Shown here in pieces: positions 53,739-62,454 of a DNA stretch of 64,000 bases. This DNA is from Nocardioides marmoribigeumensis. GTDB taxonomy: Bacteria; Actinomycetota; Actinomycetes; Propionibacteriales; Nocardioidaceae. The stretch spans positions 62,001-126,000 of the forward strand of contig NZ_JAVDYG010000001.1 of assembly GCF_031458325.1 (NCBI RefSeq), written 5' to 3'. The notes under the pieces are model-generated. The model was given only the letters and a program-made list of their open reading frames with translations, was not told the DNA's origin and did no database searches. The position numbers and the translations under genes were made by a program. Every line of letters begins with the position of its first letter. Positions within the stretch are counted from its first letter, which is position 1.

Positions 53739-54680
53739 GTGGCAACGATTCTCATGATCGCCGGGCTCGTCGCCATCTTCGTCGCCATCTTCCTGAGCCT
53801 GACCGCGATCGGCGTGTTCACCAACGAAGCACGAGGCGTGAGCAAGTCGCTCACCGTGATCGAGGCGTTCTCCGCTGCACCGCAGGAGATGCAACGGCAG
53901 TTCGAGCCCTCCTTCCAGGACCGTGTCATGGGACCGCTGGTGGACAGGGCCCTGGGCATCGGCAAGAAGCTCACCCCGTCCGACCACAACGACCGCATCC
54001 GCCAGAAGCTCGAGATCGCCGGCAACCCGCCGGGGTGGACCGTCGACCGGGTCACCTCGCTGAAATTCATCGGCTTTGTCGCCATGCTGGTGCTGAGCCT
54101 GATCATCTCGCTGCTCTTCGGCTTCGGACTGGGCCTCATGCTCGTGTTCTGCATCGGCTTCGCGGTCATCGGCTACATGGGACCGAACATGTACCTCTAC
54201 CAGAAGGGGTACGACCGGACGAACGCGATGCAACGCGCCATCCCTGACGCCATCGACCTGCTCACCATCTCGGTCGAGTCTGGTCTCGGCTTCGACGCAG
54301 CGCTGTCGCAGGTCGCTCGCAACACCGACGGCCCCTTGGCTCAGGAGTTCGCCCGCGTGCTGCAGGAGATGCAGATCGGCATGGGGCGAGGTGCCGCTCT
54401 TCGCGCCCTCGGGGAACGAACCAACGTGGAAGAGATCAAGGGGTTCGTCTCGTCGATGGTCCAGGCTGATGCTCTCGGCATCCCGATCGCACAGGTCCTT
54501 CGGGTCCAGTCCCGCGAGATCCGGACCAAGCGTCGGCAACGAGCGGAGGAGAAGGCGCAGAAGGTAGCGGTGAAGATCCTGGTCCCCCTGATCTTCTGCA
54601 TCCTTCCCTGTCTCTTCATCGCGGTCCTCGGACCGGCTGGCATCTCCATGGTCGAGGCGTTCTCGGGTCGCGTCGGGTGA
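53739..54680 (+). CDS. tadC: TadC-type (T2SSF) pilus platform protein
   Basis: A 313-residue membrane protein. There is an N-terminal helix, a pair of helices near 105-150 (FIGFVAMLVLSLIISLLFGFGLGLMLVFCIGFAVIGYMG in two spans), the T2SSF domain (RAIPDAIDLLTISVESGLGFDAALSQVARN ... IPIAQVLRVQSREIRTKRRQRAEEKAQK) and a C-terminal helix. With TadB it forms the inner-membrane platform turned by TadA. Starts at GTG 53739. The kinase gene overlaps its stop (GTGA). Confidence 0.92.
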   Translation: MATILMIAGLVAIFVAIFLSLTAIGVFTNEARGVSKSLTVIEAFSAAPQEMQRQFEPSFQDRVMGPLVDRALGIGKKLTPSDHNDRIRQKLEIAGNPPGWTVDRVTSLKFIGFVAMLVLSLIISLLFGFGLGLMLVFCIGFAVIGYMGPNMYLYQKGYDRTNAMQRAIPDAIDLLTISVESGLGFDAALSQVARNTDGPLAQEFARVLQEMQIGMGRGAALRALGERTNVEEIKGFVSSMVQADALGIPIAQVLRVQSREIRTKRRQRAEEKAQKVAVKILVPLIFCILPCLFIAVLGPAGISMVEAFSGRVG

Positions 54681-56227
54681 CCTCTCTGGGTCGCCTTGGG
54701 TTGACCTCGAGGGTCTTCTGCCTCGCCACGATCCTCGGCCTCACCCTGGCGTTTGGCGAGGGTCAGGCCATCCAGGGGACTCTGCTCCTTGCCGTCGTCG
54801 GCGGCGCGGCCATCGGCTGTACGCGCTTCACCTGGCTGAGCCCCACCTGGTTGTGCACCTTCGAGTCGACTCTTGCAGGGATTGTCATCGGGCTGACGTT
54901 GCCAAATGGGGCCCTTCTCCTGCCTTACATGGCCATCCCGTCGCTCCTCGTCGGCGTGTACGCAGAACGGCGCGCCGTTGTCGTGACCTCCGGCATGGCC
55001 ACGGCGGGGATGCTGATCACGCTCGTGCTCGGCGACGCAGCGACAACGACCCGGCAAGGGATCGAGGTATCCGCCCCCTGGGTGCTCGCCAGTCTCGGCG
55101 TCGGACTTCTGGCCAACTGGATCTACCGTCTTCGTGGAGAATCCACGGCCGACGAGGAGTCCTACGCCTCTGCGCGCCGCCTGCTGAGCCAGCTGCGGAC
55201 TGTGACACGACGCCTCTCGTCCGGACTCGACCCCGTCTCCATCAGTCAGCAGATGTTGGATGGGTTCGAAGAAGAGCTCGGAGCGGCTCGGTCTGCTGTC
55301 TTCATCCTGACCGAAGGTGGCGTGATGTCTCCCCTCGCCTATCGCGGGCACGGAGCGAAGGACGCTATCCGGTCAGACAGCCCCTTGGTTGAGCAAGCCG
55401 CCAGGACGCGTCGCCCGGCCGCCGGCGCGCAGGAGTCAGGCATGGCCACTTGCCGGCACCGGTCGGCGCTACCCCTGAGGCTGGGTGATCGCCTGGTCGG
55501 GGTAGCCGTAGCGGATGCGTCCGAGGCTCCTACCGAAGACCTCACTGCCCGGCTCATGGCGAGCTTCGACGAGCTGGCTCTCCGACTCGACACTGCACTC
55601 GTGTGGGACGAGCTGCGGTCGTTGGCGACGCAGGAGGAGCGTCAGAGACTGGCGCGCGAGATCCATGACGGCGTCGCGCAGGAATTGGCTTCTCTGGGTT
55701 ACGTGGTCGATGATCTCGCGGCCACAGCGACCAACGACGGTCAGCGAACCCGCCTGCACGGTCTGCGGTCGGAGATCACACGTGTGGTGAACGAGCTTCG
55801 GCTGTCGATCTTCGACCTGAGGAGCGAGATCAGCACCTCTGGGGGCCTTGGATCGACGCTCTCGGACTACGTCCGCGCCGTCGGGGCAAGATCCGGCATG
55901 ACCGTCCACCTGACCCTCGACGAAGGTCCCACCCGCCTTCGCGGAGATGTTGAGGCCGAGCTGCTGCGCATCGCGCAGGAGGCCATCACCAACGCCCGCA
56001 AGCACAGCCGGGGCGGCAACCTGTGGGTGGACTGCAGGATCCATCCACCGACGGCCCGCATCACCGTGCAGGACGACGGCGGCGGCCTCGGAGCCGCTCG
56101 CCCCGACTCCTACGGCTTGATGATCATGCGGGAGCGGGCCGAGCGAGTCGGGGCTCGGCTCGACATCGGCGAGGAAGTCGCAGAGACGGGCGACAAGGGC
56201 ACTAGAGTCTCAGTGACGATCGACTGA
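54677..56227 (+). CDS. Membrane sensor histidine kinase linked to the Tad locus
   Basis: A 516-residue kinase. Residues 10-150 hold five to six transmembrane helices. A GAF-like domain follows (about 180-310, LDPVSISQQMLDGFEEELGAARSAVFILTEG). The HisKA_3 acceptor is in REIHDGVAQELASLG (His near 330). The ATPase has N-box EAITNARKHSRGG and G-box VQDDGGGLG. The GTG start overlaps the tadC stop and the regulator gene follows after 20 bases, so it is co-transcribed with the pilus genes and probably controls them. Base composition is somewhat lower in GC than the flanking regions. Confidence 0.88.
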   Translation: MTSLGRLGLTSRVFCLATILGLTLAFGEGQAIQGTLLLAVVGGAAIGCTRFTWLSPTWLCTFESTLAGIVIGLTLPNGALLLPYMAIPSLLVGVYAERRAVVVTSGMATAGMLITLVLGDAATTTRQGIEVSAPWVLASLGVGLLANWIYRLRGESTADEESYASARRLLSQLRTVTRRLSSGLDPVSISQQMLDGFEEELGAARSAVFILTEGGVMSPLAYRGHGAKDAIRSDSPLVEQAARTRRPAAGAQESGMATCRHRSALPLRLGDRLVGVAVADASEAPTEDLTARLMASFDELALRLDTALVWDELRSLATQEERQRLAREIHDGVAQELASLGYVVDDLAATATNDGQRTRLHGLRSEITRVVNELRLSIFDLRSEISTSGGLGSTLSDYVRAVGARSGMTVHLTLDEGPTRLRGDVEAELLRIAQEAITNARKHSRGGNLWVDCRIHPPTARITVQDDGGGLGAARPDSYGLMIMRERAERVGARLDIGEEVAETGDKGTRVSVTID

Positions 56228-56247
56228 CCCGCTCGGAGGGGGATGAC

Positions 56248-56895
56248 ATGACCGAGGACCGTCTCACGGTGCTGCTCGTGGACGACCACGAGCTGATCCG
56301 GCAGGGGCTGGCCCGGGCCTTTGAAAGGTCCCCGGACTTCTCCGTCGCCGGCGAAGCAGGCAACGTGGCCGAGGGTCTACGGCTCGCGCGCACCCTTAAC
56401 CCGAGCGTGATCGTGACTGACGTGCGCATGCCGGACGGCACCGGCCTCGACCTGACCAAGGCGATCCGCGCGGACAATCAGGAGGTCGGCATCGTCGTCC
56501 TCACTATGTATGCCGGCGACGAGCAGTTGTTCGGTGCGCTCGAGGCCGGGGCCTCGGCCTTCGTCTCCAAGGACAGTCCGTCCGACGACGTGATCGCGGC
56601 AGCTCGCCACGCGAGTGTCTCGCCCCGCAGCTTTGCGGCGGCCGACCTCGCCAGCGCCATGCAGCGCCGGCTTGCGCCCAGCGGTCCTCAGCTCTCTCAG
56701 CGCGAGTCCGAGGTCTTGACACTCTTGGCCGAGGGGCTCGGTGTGTCGGGGATCGCCCGCAAGCTCTTCGTGTCGGAGTCGACGGCCAAGACCCACATCT
56801 CGAAGATCTACGAGAAGCTCGGGGCCGCCAACCGCGCCCAGGCGATCATGATCGCGGTGCGATCGGGATTGTTGTCCGACCAGATGGGCGATTAG
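56248..56895 (+). CDS. NarL/LuxR-type response regulator linked to the Tad locus
   Basis: A 215-residue regulator. The receiver carries LLVDDHELIRQG, acceptor Asp in VIVTDVRMPDGTG and Lys in FVSKDSPSDDV. The C-terminal LuxR helix-turn-helix is LSQRESEVLTLLAEGLGVSGIARKLFVSESTAKTHISKIYEKL. GGAGGGG precedes the ATG. Partner of the kinase upstream. The pilin genes 185 bases downstream are a likely target by position, which is inference. Confidence 0.9.
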   Translation: MTEDRLTVLLVDDHELIRQGLARAFERSPDFSVAGEAGNVAEGLRLARTLNPSVIVTDVRMPDGTGLDLTKAIRADNQEVGIVVLTMYAGDEQLFGALEAGASAFVSKDSPSDDVIAAARHASVSPRSFAAADLASAMQRRLAPSGPQLSQRESEVLTLLAEGLGVSGIARKLFVSESTAKTHISKIYEKLGAANRAQAIMIAVRSGLLSDQMGD

Positions 56896-57080
56896 ACCCG
56901 ATCTGCCCGTGCCTCCGAAGGGACCTTGGGTCGTAGCCCGAACGGACTAGGGGCCCACTGGTGGTTCGTCCATTTAGGTAGGGCACTCCACACATTCCGC
57001 CGATGCTCTGCTCCCCAGCATGCTGCAATCTAGACCTACCCGTCACCGGGCACGTCACAACTCACACTGGGAGATCCACC
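56896..57080 (+). promoter_or_regulatory. Regulatory region of the Flp pilin genes
   Basis: 185 bases with several -10-like hexamers: TTTAGGTAGG around 56973-56982 and TAGACC in AATCTAGACC (57028-57037). A short inverted pair, ATGCT...AGCAT, lies near 57003-57021. The pilins thus probably have their own strong promoter independent of the operon. GGGAG precedes the first pilin ATG. Confidence 0.4.
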
Positions 57081-57281
57081 ATGCTGCAGCACCTCCAGCG
57101 CCTCGTGAACCGCAAGGACGAGCAGGGCGCCTCCGCCGTCGAGTACGGCCTCCTCGTCGCCGCCATCGCGGCCCTCATCGTCCTCATCGTGTTCGCCCTC
57201 GGCGGGGTGGTGAAGGAAGTCTTCACCAACACGTGCACCTCCATCCAGGCGAGCGCCAACACGACCGCTGCATGCAGCTGA
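57081..57281 (+). CDS. flp1: Flp family type IVb pilin
   Basis: A 66-residue major pilin. The prepilin site is DEQG/ASAVEYGLLVAAIAALIVLIVFALGG: cleavage after Gly leaves Glu at +5 next to Tyr, the Flp hallmark. The mature C-terminus has two cysteines (NTCTSI and AACS) that can form a disulphide. The leader is about 19 residues and basic. A prepilin peptidase is needed but no TadV/CpaA gene is in this window. Confidence 0.93.
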   Translation: MLQHLQRLVNRKDEQGASAVEYGLLVAAIAALIVLIVFALGGVVKEVFTNTCTSIQASANTTAACS

Positions 57282-57315
57282 GCCAACTAACGTCACAGCG
57301 TCGGTGAGACCACTC

Positions 57316-57519
57316 ATGATCAGTCGCGCTCGTCGACGGCTCGTCGGCCTTGAGCGCGACGAGGCCGGTGCCAGTGCAGTCGAGTACGGGTTGCTCGCAG
57401 TCGCTATCGCCGCGCTGATCGTGATCATCGTCTTCGCTCTCGGAGGAGTGGTGCAGGACCTGTTCGACAAGACCTGCAACAGCATCCAGGGAAGCGCGCA
57501 GACCGACGCTACGTGCTGA
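57316..57519 (+). CDS. flp2: Flp family type IVb pilin, second copy
   Basis: A 67-residue paralogue of the first pilin: EAG/ASAVEYGLLAVAIAALIVIIVFALGGVVQ, with the same Gly/Glu+5 site and two C-terminal cysteines (KTCNSI, DATC). The ATG 57316 has GGTGAG seven bases upstream; a GTG at 57304 is in frame. It starts 34 bases after the first pilin and is followed by a strong terminator. Confidence 0.92.
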   Translation: MISRARRRLVGLERDEAGASAVEYGLLAVAIAALIVIIVFALGGVVQDLFDKTCNSIQGSAQTDATC

Positions 57520-57537
57520 AGCTGAGCCCAAGGAGAA

Positions 57538-57574
57538 CTGATGGGGACGCCCCGAGGGCGTCCCCATCAGCGCT
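57538..57574 (+). terminator. Strong intrinsic terminator of the pilin genes
   Basis: CTGATGGGGACGCCC (57538-57552) pairs perfectly with GGGCGTCCCCATCAG (57556-57570) around a 3-base loop; CGCTTTT follows. It is the best terminator in the window and lies 18 bases past the second pilin. Its 3' arm also contains the stop codon of the convergent glycosyltransferase. Confidence 0.92.
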
Positions 57575-58553
57575 TTTGCGAACATCTTGCTTCGTGAGTT
57601 CCACCGCTCATCGAGCCACCTAGCGCCAGGCCCATCGCCGCCGCCTCGGCGTAGACGATGCCGAAGGCCTCGACCTCCAGCCCCCACCAGCGCGCCCTCG
57701 ACGGCGAGGCGAACACGTCCGCCGCCGCGAGATAGGGCACGACGTCCGGCACCTCTCCGAGCAGATGGACCGAGACACCGAGGACGCGTCGGCGCACCAT
57801 CCGCTCCAACTTGGCTCGGTCTGGCCCCTCCCCCACGATCACCAGGTGCGAGCCCGGATAGCGTCTCAGGACCTCCGGCCACACGCGCACGAGGTCGACC
57901 TGCCCCTTGCGTCGGACCAGCCTGCCCACGCTGGCCACGACGAGAGCGTCCGCCGGAATGCCGAGGACACGACGCACCTCGGAGCCGTCCTGGCCAGGGT
58001 GGAACCGCGAGCGGTCCACCTCGGGAGACAGCCGGATGAACTTCTCTCGTGTTGACGCCGGCAGCGCGGGCGCGATCCGACCACGCGTGTACTCGCTGAC
58101 GTGCGTGAGCACGTCCACGTCGGCCGCGATCCGGCGCAAGGCTGCGCGGGTTCCGGGCAGGGCGGCCCACCACACCTCGTGACCGTGCGTGATTGCGACC
58201 TGACGGTGCGCGCCGGCCGAACGCAGGGTGCGAGCCATGAGGCCAAGCGGAGCCGCGGCCCCGTAGACGACCTGGGAGCAACCGTGCTCGCGCAGCGTCG
58301 CCACGACCCGTCGGGTCGCGGCCGGTGTCGGCAGCAGCATCGAGCTCGGGTCTCGCACGATGGCGAAGGACTGCTCGGCGTCGTACGCCGACGCGTCCGG
58401 GTGCGCGGAGGCATGCACCACCACGCGGTCGGGGGGCAGCTCCCCCACCAGCTGCCGCACGAACGTCTGGATGCCACCCACCCGCGGCGGGAAGTCGTTG
58501 GTGACGACCAGGACCTTCCCCTCAGGGTGCAGGAGGTCCGTGAAGGCAGTCAC
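57567..58553 (-). pseudogene. GT4 glycosyltransferase (PimB-like), C-terminally truncated
   Basis: A 328-residue frame from GTG 58553 (overlapping the protease stop). It matches PimB-type phosphatidylinositol mannosyltransferases: VLVVTNDFPPRVGGIQTFVRQL, ITHGHEVWWAALPG, LSPEVDRSRFHPG, VASVGRLVRRKGQVDLV, LVIVGEGPDRAKLERM and the E-x7-E motif EAFGIVYAE. After AAAMGL, where relatives continue with P-V-V-A-G and about 85 more residues, the sequence turns into an unrelated ALGGSMSGGTHEARCSQKR and stops inside the pilin terminator. The last helices of the GT-B fold are lost, so activity is doubtful. The Tad region probably replaced the 3' end. Confidence 0.72.
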
Positions 58554-59794
58554 TCGCCGGCTCGCGCGAGGGACGCCGGCAGGCCGAGCCGCTGGAGCAC
58601 GGTCGGGTGTGTCCCCCACCAGAGCTGCGCCGGCTCCCACGGCGTCGGGTCCGCCACCGAACGCAGAGCCAGTCGCTTCTGCAACGCCTCGAACGCAGGC
58701 GCGTCGTGGGTCGCGGCCAGTGACTCGCGGTCGGCGCGCGCCTCGACGGCGCGGCTGGCAGCGTTCTGGAGCGGGCTGGCCACGAACGTCCCCCAGGCCA
58801 GCGCTGCGACGAGGGCGAACGCCGCCGACGCGTCGCCGAGGTCGGTCGCGCCTCGTCGGCGCCGGGTGTCCCACACGAGCGCCAGTGCGGCCACCGCCGC
58901 CATGGCCCCCACGGCCCCGAGACCTGTCCCCACGAGGACGTCGTGGTTCTTGGCATGGCCGATCTCGTGGGCGACCACAGCCTCCACCTCGTCGGCCGGG
59001 GCAGCCTTCAACAGGTTGTCGTAGACGACGAGGCGCTTGCTGCTGCCGATGCCGCTGACGTAGGCGTTGAGCGTCGTCGTACGACGGGACGCGTCCGCGA
59101 CCAGGACGTCGCCCACCGCAACCCCTTCCCTGCGCGCCAGGTCGAGCAGCGCGGTCCTCTCGGGCCCGGCCGGCATCGGGGTGAAGTGGTTGAACAGCGG
59201 CTCCACCACCAGCGGCGTGACGAACGACCCCAGGACGACCAGGGCCGCCGCTCCCAGTCCGGCCGGGACGAACCACCGCCGTGGCCACCTCCGTGCGCAC
59301 CCGATCAGGAGGAGCACGACGATGGTCAGCCCCACCCACGACACCGCGGTCGAGGTCAGGCGGTCAGCCCACCAGCCCCCGGCCGACTGGGTCGTCAGGC
59401 CGTCGGCGAGGGCGCGCCCGCGCAGCTGCCAGGCGATCGGGGTGGTCAGGGCGGTCCGGAGCACCGTGTAGGTCAGCGTCGCGGCGGCGACCCCGAGGAC
59501 CCACCGCCGTCGCGGCCAGCGATCCCGCAGGCGACGCCCGACCGGTCCGGCCGCGAGCGCGAGCGCCAGCGCCAGGGACAGCCCGGTCGCCAGCAGCGAC
59601 CGCGGCAGGACGTAGTCGGCGCGGGCCTGGGCTCGTGCCACCTGGGCGCGGGTGAACGCCTCCGACTCCTTCACCGGGCGCAGCGTCCCGTGAGGCACCC
59701 AGTGCCACGGCACGAGCACGACCAGGCCGATCACGAGCAGGGCGACAGCTCCCCCGAGCACGAGCCACGCGGCACGACGGTCGAGACGGGTCAT
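58550..59794 (-). CDS. M48 family metalloprotease, Ste24/CAAX protease type
   Basis: A 414-residue integral membrane zinc protease. Four to five hydrophobic segments in the first 220 residues precede the zinc motif VVAHEIGHAKNHDVL (HExxH). The third ligand Glu is in SRAVEARADRESLAATHD. Two further helices flank the motif, as in Ste24p-like enzymes. Near the C-terminus SVADPTPWEPAQLWWGTHPTVLQRLGL is the family ending. It degrades or processes membrane proteins; the substrate is unknown. It overlaps both neighbours in a three-gene unit. Confidence 0.9.
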   Translation of the reverse strand: MTRLDRRAAWLVLGGAVALLVIGLVVLVPWHWVPHGTLRPVKESEAFTRAQVARAQARADYVLPRSLLATGLSLALALALAAGPVGRRLRDRWPRRRWVLGVAAATLTYTVLRTALTTPIAWQLRGRALADGLTTQSAGGWWADRLTSTAVSWVGLTIVVLLLIGCARRWPRRWFVPAGLGAAALVVLGSFVTPLVVEPLFNHFTPMPAGPERTALLDLARREGVAVGDVLVADASRRTTTLNAYVSGIGSSKRLVVYDNLLKAAPADEVEAVVAHEIGHAKNHDVLVGTGLGAVGAMAAVAALALVWDTRRRRGATDLGDASAAFALVAALAWGTFVASPLQNAASRAVEARADRESLAATHDAPAFEALQKRLALRSVADPTPWEPAQLWWGTHPTVLQRLGLPASLARAGE

Positions 59795-61050
59795 GCCAGG
59801 GACACCAGGTAGGAGCGCCAGTCCCGGACGAAGGCGCCCTCGCTGGTCCCGAGCACCTGGGAGAAGGCACGGTCGGCGCTGCCGGCGCGCTCGGTGGCGC
59901 GGTAGAACCGCAGCAGGTCCTCGGCACCGTAGGTGTCGGCCAGTCGCTTGACGGCGAGCCAGGCGGCTTCGTACCACGCGCCGATCCGCTTGTCCGAGCC
60001 GTCGAAGGCGGACGGACCCGGCAGCGTGCGCGGGCCGCCGTTCTCCCTGACCCAGCCGAGGACCTGGCTGGCCAGCCGATCCATCGGGACCGTCGAGCGG
60101 CGCAGGGCGATCCAGTCGGCTGTCCCCTCCGAGAGCCACAGCGGCATCTGCGAGGTCGCGGCGCCGAGCGCGACGTGGGCCGACTCGTGACTGATCACGA
60201 TCTGGCGCCCGTCGTCGGCCAACGGGTCGTAGAGCCGCGGGTTGACGTAGACCTGACCACGCGCGTCGGGGTCACCCGAGCCGTCCGGGGTCGTGGTGAC
60301 CGCGGCGACCGCACGCGCCTGCTCCGCGGGCAGGCCGGCCGCGAGCTGGAAGACCCGCTGGCTGGGCGCCTCCTGCACCAGCAGCCTGCTGCGCCACTGG
60401 GGCAGCGTCTGGCGGACGGTGGTGACAGCCTGCTCGGCGAGGGCCGACAGCCGGCGTGCCGCCGCCTGGGTGGGGGCGGCCACCACCGTGCGCTCCCGGC
60501 GTACGACGGCCAGCCGGGTCAGCAGCCACAGCGGCACGTGCTCGGAGCCCACGGTGGTGAACGAGGCGAACTCCTGGTCCTCGCCCTCCCCGGTGAGCAC
60601 CATCGGGACGGTGAGGAGCGCGTCGCGGCGGTCGACCCCTGGCTGCCGCCAGGACACCTGGACGTCGGCGAGCCACGCGGCCGCGCCGAAGCGGGCCTCC
60701 TCGGGCCCTGAGATCGTCGTGCTCGAGGGGGCGAGGTAGCGGAGCCCGACGTCGCGGAGGCCCAGGGCACGCACGTTGGCCGCGGCGGCGACCAGCTCGG
60801 CGCGTGCGCTGCCACTGGCACTCGCCACCCGATCGACGGCGGCGGGACGGCTCATCGCCTGCTCGAGGTCGGCGACCAGGTCAGCTGCGCCGTCGTCCCG
60901 CAGGTCCTCGGGAGCGACGGACGCGGGCGGCTTGCCCAGGTCGGCCTGGTGCTCAGGTGTGCACCCGACCGTGAGCGGTGCGGTCACGGCAACCAGGACG
61001 ACGACGGCGCGAGTGCGTCGCGACCGGGGGTGAGGTGGCACGGTTCCCAT
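59791..61050 (-). CDS. Lipoprotein with HExxH metalloprotease motif
   Basis: A 419-residue exported protein. The signal peptide (RRTRAVVVLVAVTAPLTVGC) ends in a lipobox-like TVGC. The middle is helical and of unknown fold. The C-terminal part has IVISHESAHVALGA, a zinc HExxH, and 18 residues on SEGTADWIAL, whose Glu fits the third ligand of a gluzincin. It resembles peptidase MA-like proteins. It leads an operon with the M48 protease and the truncated glycosyltransferase (ATGA overlap). A GTG at 61068 is an alternative start. Confidence 0.78.
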   Translation of the reverse strand: MGTVPPHPRSRRTRAVVVLVAVTAPLTVGCTPEHQADLGKPPASVAPEDLRDDGAADLVADLEQAMSRPAAVDRVASASGSARAELVAAAANVRALGLRDVGLRYLAPSSTTISGPEEARFGAAAWLADVQVSWRQPGVDRRDALLTVPMVLTGEGEDQEFASFTTVGSEHVPLWLLTRLAVVRRERTVVAAPTQAAARRLSALAEQAVTTVRQTLPQWRSRLLVQEAPSQRVFQLAAGLPAEQARAVAAVTTTPDGSGDPDARGQVYVNPRLYDPLADDGRQIVISHESAHVALGAATSQMPLWLSEGTADWIALRRSTVPMDRLASQVLGWVRENGGPRTLPGPSAFDGSDKRIGAWYEAAWLAVKRLADTYGAEDLLRFYRATERAGSADRAFSQVLGTSEGAFVRDWRSYLVSLA

Positions 61051-61068
61051 TGTCGTGGGCACGAGCAA

Positions 61069-61097
61069 GCCCCCGGCGCGGACGACGCGCCGGGGGC
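61069..61097 (-). terminator. 12-base perfect hairpin after the NlpC/P60 gene
   Basis: GCCCCCGGCGCG (61069-61080) and CGCGCCGGGGGC (61086-61097) pair exactly around a 5-base loop, 22 bases past the NlpC/P60 stop and 19 bases before the lipoprotein start. On the minus strand it is followed by TTGCTCGTG, without a U-run. Confidence 0.75.
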
Positions 61098-61118
61098 TCG
61101 ATCTCGTGCTGGAAGGTC

Positions 61119-62108
61119 TCAGCCGGGGCGGACCGCACCCGCGATCGGCATGGAGCTCACCGAGGTGACCTGCACGCCGGTGCTGGGGTTGGCGGCGTGC
61201 ACGAGCTGGCCGTTGCCGATGTACATGCCGACGTGGCTGACCGGGCTGTAGTAGAACACCAGGTCACCGGGCTGGAGGGCCTCGATCGACACCGGGGTGC
61301 CCGAGCCCATCTGCGCGCTCGACGAGTGCGGCAGCGCCACGCCCGCCTGCGCCCACGCAGCCATCGTCAGGCCGCTGCAGTCGAACGCGTCCGGACCGGC
61401 GGCGCCGTACACGTAGGCGTCGCCGACCTGGGCCATCGCGTAGGCGACGGCAGCGGCGGCGCCGCTCGACGCAGCGGGGGCGGCCGGAGCCTGTGCCTCG
61501 GCCTCGGCCTCGGCCGCGGCGGCCTCGTCCTTGGCGTCCTTCAGAGCGGCGTACGCGCGGGACAGCGAGGCCTTGACGTCGGCCAGGTGGCGGTTGGTCC
61601 GCTGGACCCGCGTGGTGAGGACCCGGACGCGGGTCTCCTGCCTGGTCGAGGCGGCACGCAGCTCCACGAGACGGTCCTGGAGGGAGTCCTCGGTCTCGGG
61701 CGCCTCGGCGTCCTCGGTCATCTCGGCCTGCACGTCGTCCAGGGCCTCGGCCGGGTCCGGCGCCGTGGTGACCTCGGAGGCGGCGCTCAGGGCGCGCCCG
61801 ATCGACGAGCCCTCCTCGTCCTGCATCGCCTGGACGCGGTCCTGCACCTCGACCAGAGCCATGCGGTAGGAGCGGAGCTCCGCGCGGGTGACGGACAGGC
61901 TCAAGCGAGCCTTGTACAGAGCCCTGTGGTTCTGCTGGGCGGTCCGTGCCACGGCCTTGCGGTCGTGGCTGATGTGCTCGACCTTGGCTTGCGCCTGGTC
62001 GACGTCGTCGGCGAGAGCGGGGGCTGCGGTGAGAATGGTGGCGCCCGTCGCGCCGAGGCAGATCGCCGTCAGGGCGCGGGCAGCGTGATTTCTGCTGGCG
62101 TGAGCCAC
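61119..62108 (-). CDS. C40 (NlpC/P60) family cell-wall peptidase
   Basis: A 329-residue secreted endopeptidase. Signal peptide to about residue 33 (ILTAAPALA/DD), then a long coiled coil (35-200) like that of mycobacterial RipA. An Ala/Glu linker leads to the NlpC/P60 domain from about residue 215. The triad is Cys in FDCSGLTMAAW, His in VSHVGMYIG and His in VHAANPSTG. It cuts peptidoglycan stems during growth or division. The GTG start has AAAGGAGA upstream. Expression is under a c-di-AMP riboswitch. Confidence 0.93.
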   Translation of the reverse strand: MAHASRNHAARALTAICLGATGATILTAAPALADDVDQAQAKVEHISHDRKAVARTAQQNHRALYKARLSLSVTRAELRSYRMALVEVQDRVQAMQDEEGSSIGRALSAASEVTTAPDPAEALDDVQAEMTEDAEAPETEDSLQDRLVELRAASTRQETRVRVLTTRVQRTNRHLADVKASLSRAYAALKDAKDEAAAAEAEAEAQAPAAPAASSGAAAAVAYAMAQVGDAYVYGAAGPDAFDCSGLTMAAWAQAGVALPHSSSAQMGSGTPVSIEALQPGDLVFYYSPVSHVGMYIGNGQLVHAANPSTGVQVTSVSSMPIAGAVRPG

Positions 62109-62127
62109 GTCAGCTGTCTCCTTTGTC

Positions 62128-62283
62128 TGACGCCTACCGGGTTAGCTGACGGGTTCGGGCGGCAAAGAAACCCTACGGAGCAAGCTCCGATTCACCCCAA
62201 GGACGTGGGTCCCCGGCTCCGCTCGCACGCTGCCGGGATGGGCGGCGCGCTGCGCGGACTAAGCGCGGCTCCCGCGCCGACGG
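62128..62283 (-). ncRNA. ydaO-yuaA riboswitch (c-di-AMP sensing)
   Basis: On the minus strand the leader of the NlpC/P60 gene carries the conserved blocks of this class in order: GGAGCCGGGGACCC, then GGGGTGAATC (62189-62198), GTAGGG (62171-62176), CCCGAACCCG with TCAGCTAACC (62140-62159), then GTAGGC (62132-62137). The last block ends about 24 bases before the start codon. In actinobacteria this riboswitch commonly controls wall hydrolase genes and turns them off when c-di-AMP is high. The outer ends given are approximate. Confidence 0.9.
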
Positions 62284-62312
62284 GTCGTCGACTGGGACAG
62301 AAGCCGACAAGC

Positions 62313-62342
62313 AACATAGGTAAGTCACGTGACCGAGTCCAA
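62313..62342 (-). promoter_or_regulatory. Promoter of the riboswitch / NlpC transcript
   Basis: On the minus strand TTGGAC (62337-62342), an 18-base spacer and TATGTT (62313-62318). The spacer contains a perfect palindrome GTCACGTGAC (62324-62333), a possible regulator site. A second CACGTG-type palindrome, ACACGTGT, lies at about 62354-62361. Confidence 0.5.
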
Positions 62343-62454
62343 TCGGCCACGTCACACGTGTCGTGTGTTCCTGCTCACCGTGTGTCATGAACAATGCACT
62401 CAGGAGACACCCGTCGGACCAGTCCATGACTCCCGACCGACCCCTTGGACACCC

